DNA of 64,000 nucleotides from Falciphora oryzae (Eukaryota; Ascomycota; Sordariomycetes; Magnaporthales; Magnaporthaceae). The stretch is taken from contig JNVV01000075.1 in NCBI GenBank assembly GCA_000733355.1, positions 62,001-126,000 on the forward strand, written 5' to 3'. This document shows positions 60,674 through 64,000 of the stretch, one piece after another. The position numbers were made by a program, and so were the translations under genes. The number at the start of each line of letters is the position of its first letter. Positions within the stretch are counted from its first letter, which is position 1. The notes under the pieces were generated by a model, which saw only the letters and a list, made by a program, of their open reading frames with translations, ran no database searches and was not told where the DNA came from.

Positions 60674-62197
60674 TCAAGCCTTCCACCCGCCCATCCTGTT
60701 GCGGAACAGGCCGTTGGGGTCGGCTTCCTTGGCGGCCTTGGCGGCCAGCTGGCGCTTCTCGGGCCGCAGGCGACCAAAGTAGTCCTGGCCACGGTAGACG
60801 TCGTTGGCGAAGAGCGGGCGGAAGGCGTCCCTGGTGACACCCTCGGCGGCGAACTTGTCGACGAGGGTCTTCATGCCCTTGGTCATGTCGTCGGCCGCGC
60901 GCTCGGCCAGGCCGTCGTCCCAGCTGGCGAGGTACGACAGGTCGTACTCGTAGATGAGCCGGTCGGCGTCGTCGTCCAGGTCCAGCAGGTCGCCGCCCTT
61001 GCTGCGCGCGGCGGCCGCCATGGACTTGGGGACGGGCTGGATGGCCATGCTGCTCGTTAGGCCCAGGATGCCGCCGTAGTCGCGGGACGTCTTGTTCCAG
61101 TGGTCGTAGTAGGCGCGCATGACCTTGAGCATGGACTCGGGCGACGTGTCGGTCGGCAGCACGGCCGTCTCGGTCGCGACCTTGTAGCGCGTGCCGCGCA
61201 GCACGATGGCGCTGTTGCCGGCCAGCAGGTCGCCGTAGCTTTGCGTTTTGCACGTGTTGATGAGCGGGCGGAGGGCCTTGAAGTCGTCAAAGACGCCGTC
61301 GGGGACGGTGGCGCCGTCGTAGAAGAAGAAGACGACCCAGAGCTCGATCAGGCCCGACAGCACCAGCTGCACCGTCGGGATGATGGCGGCCTTGGGGTGG
61401 TCCGGGTACTCGTTGGTAAACTTTGCGATAGCGGCCAGCATCTTGTCGGCCTTGTCGCTGCCGCCCGTGAAGAACATGAGCCCGCCCCAGACCTGGCCGA
61501 TGGGGATGGCGTCCATGACGTAGGCGGTGACGATGCCGAAGTTGTTGGTGCCGCCCTTGATGGCGGCGAAGAGGTCCGGGCGCTCGGTCTTGGAGGCCGT
61601 GACGATGCTGCCGTCTGCGAGGACGATTTCAGCGCCGGCCAGGTTGTTGACGCCCCAGCCGTACCGCGGGCTGAGGAACGAGAAGCCGCCGCCGTTCATG
61701 TAGCCGCCGACGCCGACCTCGCCGACGCGGGACCCTGCGACCGTAACGTTGAACGGGTCCAGGGCGCGCTGCACGTCGGTCCAGCGGGAGCCGGTGCCGA
61801 TGCGGACGAGTTGCTTATCGGCATCGTAGCGGACCTCTGTCAGGCGGCGGACCGAGATTAAGGGCCCGTCCTTGACGCTGTTGTGGCCGTCGTTGGCGCT
61901 GAGACCCCCGGCCTTGACGGCAAAGGTGTCGTTGTTGCCGTTGGTGGTCAGGGCTTTCACGACCTCGCTGACCTGCTGGGCGGACGTGGGGAGCACGACG
62001 CAGGCGGGCTTGAGGTCGGCCGACGCGCGCGACCAGTACTCGTCCAGCTCGGCGGCGAAGGGGGCCTTGGGGATGGCGAAGCGGTCTGTCTGAACGTCGA
62101 CGTTGCCGCTGGCCTTGAGCAGGTCGCAGGTTTGCGAGGCGGCGGCGGCGGCCGAGGCGAGGAGCGCCAGGCGCAAGACAGCTGGAGGCGCGAGCAT
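60674..62197 (-). CDS. Secreted FAD-linked oxidase (VAO/PCMH family)
   Basis: Single exon, 507 residues with a signal peptide (MLAPPAVLRLALLASAAAAA). The PCMH-type FAD-binding domain shows P-T-S-A-Q-Q-V-S-E-V-V-K, V-G-G-Y-M-N-G-G-G-F-S-F-L-S-P-R-Y-G-W and I-K-G-G-T-N-N-F-G-I-V-T, all typical. The C terminus has the P-N-G-L-F-R-N-R-M-G-G-W type ending. In the segment that normally carries the flavin-linking His (pattern R-x-G-G-H), this protein reads K-A-G-G-L-S-A-N-D-G-H-N. The usual His is Leu, so the covalent His linkage may be missing. Such enzymes oxidise sugars, alcohols or secondary metabolites outside the cell or in the secretory route. The substrate is unknown. Confidence 0.88.
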   Translation of the reverse strand: MLAPPAVLRLALLASAAAAASQTCDLLKASGNVDVQTDRFAIPKAPFAAELDEYWSRASADLKPACVVLPTSAQQVSEVVKALTTNGNNDTFAVKAGGLSANDGHNSVKDGPLISVRRLTEVRYDADKQLVRIGTGSRWTDVQRALDPFNVTVAGSRVGEVGVGGYMNGGGFSFLSPRYGWGVNNLAGAEIVLADGSIVTASKTERPDLFAAIKGGTNNFGIVTAYVMDAIPIGQVWGGLMFFTGGSDKADKMLAAIAKFTNEYPDHPKAAIIPTVQLVLSGLIELWVVFFFYDGATVPDGVFDDFKALRPLINTCKTQSYGDLLAGNSAIVLRGTRYKVATETAVLPTDTSPESMLKVMRAYYDHWNKTSRDYGGILGLTSSMAIQPVPKSMAAAARSKGGDLLDLDDDADRLIYEYDLSYLASWDDGLAERAADDMTKGMKTLVDKFAAEGVTRDAFRPLFANDVYRGQDYFGRLRPEKRQLAAKAAKEADPNGLFRNRMGGWKA

Positions 62198-64000
62198 GGT
62201 TGCTTGTTTGTCTGGCCGGGTAAGAAGAAGAAGGTTCTCTCGTTCTTCAGTCTGGGCCTAAAGACCAAGTTGCCGGATGGAGAGGAAGAGGGCGCGGTGG
62301 CATCGTGAGAGGGATGTCCCCGTGGGGACTCTTCCTTATGACATGCAGTGTGGCGTGGTATGCCGTCCCGTACGGGAAGGGAGGCAGTCATACGAAGTAC
62401 GATGCGATGCGAGCCCTTCGGGCCAAGCCTCTTGAAATCGTTGAATCAGGGGCTCGGCGATGCAGCCAGCTCAGGGGCATCGATATATGCCGGCGGGGCC
62501 ACTAATACGCGTTACGCGAGTCGGGCCAGCGGGCGCATCATCCTCTTTCGGCGGCTTCCCCGCAGTCGTCGCCCTGGGCAGGGTGCCATGTCCAGGCATG
62601 CGCAATGTCACTTTCCTCATGCAAAAGGTCCGGTCAGCAGGTGGCGAAATTGGACGTCTATTTGCATTGATAATGTCTCCATCGCGTGCCGGCGATGCCT
62701 GGTTCGTGTTCGATCCGGGGGGTGGGCGCCGGGAATAGGAAGTCCTTGGACAGCGACGATGGCGCCTCGATTGACGAGAGGGCTGCGTTCAAGCTTGCTC
62801 CTATATCGAAGCTCTCGCATTTGGCTCCCCTCAGGTTAACACCCGAACTCCAGTTCTCAGGACCAGCGCTCAGGGCACACCCTAGAGGACAGCCGAATGG
62901 TATCAATGGACTTAAGTTGCAGGGAAAAAAAAATTCAGCATCAAATAGGAAGATGGCCGCCGCCGTTACCACCCTCTATTTACAGAAAAAGTTTTAGCGT
63001 CAAAGAGGAAGACGGCCGCCCAATGGGATACCAGACCCCTTCACCCCTTTCACCCTGCGATAATTTGTAGAAAAGTTTTAGGCGTCAAAGAGGGAGATAG
63101 TCAGTCGCCCAATGGAGGAAAGCCCATCGTCAAAACCCCCCCGCTTCCTGCCCTACCCTCCATCAATAATATGTAGAAAAAGGTTTAGCGTCAAAGAGGG
63201 AACTGGTCACCAAAGAACAACGCTGCGCGATGATATACATCGCCAACTGGATGGTCGCCCAGTAGGATGGCTCGGATGGCAAAGCCAAGCGATGCAGTTT
63301 CTCGAAAGATCGTTCGTCATGCCATCAAAAGTGGTGCTCTCTTTCAGATTTGAACAAAAACCACGGAGCCGTCTGTCAGTCTTTGCGCTGGCTGCCAGAC
63401 GGAGCTCGAACTCGATGTCTGGTGCTTTCTAACTTGGATTGACCAAGCATACCGCAGCCAGGACGAGAACCGGTGCAGCCATCAACAGCTCAAGTCCAGC
63501 CGTGCTTTGTGTATCTGACGGCAGCGAGAACAAGCCCGCCAATCGGCGTTTTCCACCTTTACTACGGTGGCGGCGTCTGGGTGTGTGTGCCAGTAAGAGA
63601 CGGTGGCTCAGCCGCGGCCAAGACCGCGCGAGCCCTGGGCGTGCGGCCCCGCCCCTGAGTAAGCTGGGCCTTTTTGGGGCAGGCAGCACACCAAGATATC
63701 ACCCAATATTCCAGAGTAGCACAAAGGCTGTGAAGGCCGCTGGTCGGCAGGAGAAAATGGAGGGCACAGCAGCAACCTGGTGCGACTTCTAAAAACGTGC
63801 TTGTCGGGAACTTGAGTGGACGCATATGTATGGGCCACGCGCGCTTTCGATACTGAACTGCTGTAGCTTTTAGGAACCATCATACTTCATTTTCTCAGGA
63901 GCTTACCATAAAACGACAACATCAAAACCGACCCCGAACCTTGTCGACTTGACACCCAACCCACCACGAAGGATCCTCATCTCCAGGACTTGGAAACGAA
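62198..64000. other. Terminal intergenic region, no gene recognised
   Basis: 1.8 kb upstream of the FAD oxidase to the end of the window. The only structure seen is the degenerate tandem repeat around 62.9-63.2 kb. The last 700 bases hold no supported feature. Confidence 0.5.
62934..63211 (+). repeat. Degenerate dispersed tandem repeat, about four copies
   Basis: The motif GTAGAAAAAGTTTTAGCGTC followed by AAAGAGGGAGA and CGCCCAATGG recurs with changes near 62982-63030, 63067-63118 and 63173-63211. A weaker, partial copy lies near 62934-62962. Spacings are about 85 and 106 bp, so the unit is larger than the conserved 45-50 bp core. Confidence 0.75.

Overview
The window is nuclear DNA of a filamentous ascomycete, most likely a Sordariomycete. 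The evidence is GC-rich coding sequence, short introns (about 58-143 bp) with GTRAGT-type donors and CTRAY branch sites, a HET-domain gene, an AA9 polysaccharide monooxygenase, a fungal rhodopsin-type membrane protein, Zn2Cys6 regulation and an intron-containing tRNA-Tyr. Gene models were assembled by eye from reading frames and splice signals, and spliced frames were checked for continuity.

Layout. 1-8.9 kb: the 3' end of an unrecognised gene, a 591-residue coiled-coil protein with 14-residue tandem repeats, a small DUF423 membrane protein, and an AA9 enzyme with a Gly/Asn-rich tail. 8.9-13.9 kb: a HET-domain gene split by a complete Mutator-like (MULE) transposon with 60-bp identical terminal inverted repeats and an 8-bp target duplication; the transposase inside is decayed. 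14.4-31.6 kb: a Zn2Cys6 regulator, then an apparent methylamine/choline-type catabolic neighbourhood. It holds a sarcosine-oxidase-like flavoenzyme ending AKL, a Rieske choline/betaine-type oxygenase, a dimethylglycine-dehydrogenase-like flavoenzyme ending ARL, a GIT1-like glycerophosphodiester transporter, a PhoD-like phosphatase and a DUF4336 protein. 32.4-41.1 kb: a housekeeping block with mitochondrial ribosomal protein S19, TAF10, MRE11, APC10 and an NMN-adenylyltransferase-like protein whose tail is an expanding repeat. 41-47.8 kb: gene-poor, with a subtilisin-like protease pseudogene. 47.8-62.2 kb: an F-box membrane protein, tRNA-Tyr(GTA), a type I membrane protein, a rhodopsin-type seven-helix protein, a mitochondrial hydroxyacid-oxoacid transhydrogenase and a secreted FAD-linked oxidase. 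The last 1.8 kb holds degenerate tandem repeats and no recognised gene.

Working together. The strongest system-level hypothesis is 17.9-30.6 kb: uptake of a glycerophosphodiester such as glycerophosphocholine, oxidation by a Rieske enzyme, then stepwise demethylation (dimethylglycine to sarcosine to glycine) by two flavoenzymes that both carry peroxisomal PTS1 tails, with a Zn2Cys6 gene next to the block. Substrates are inferred from families and context, not shown.
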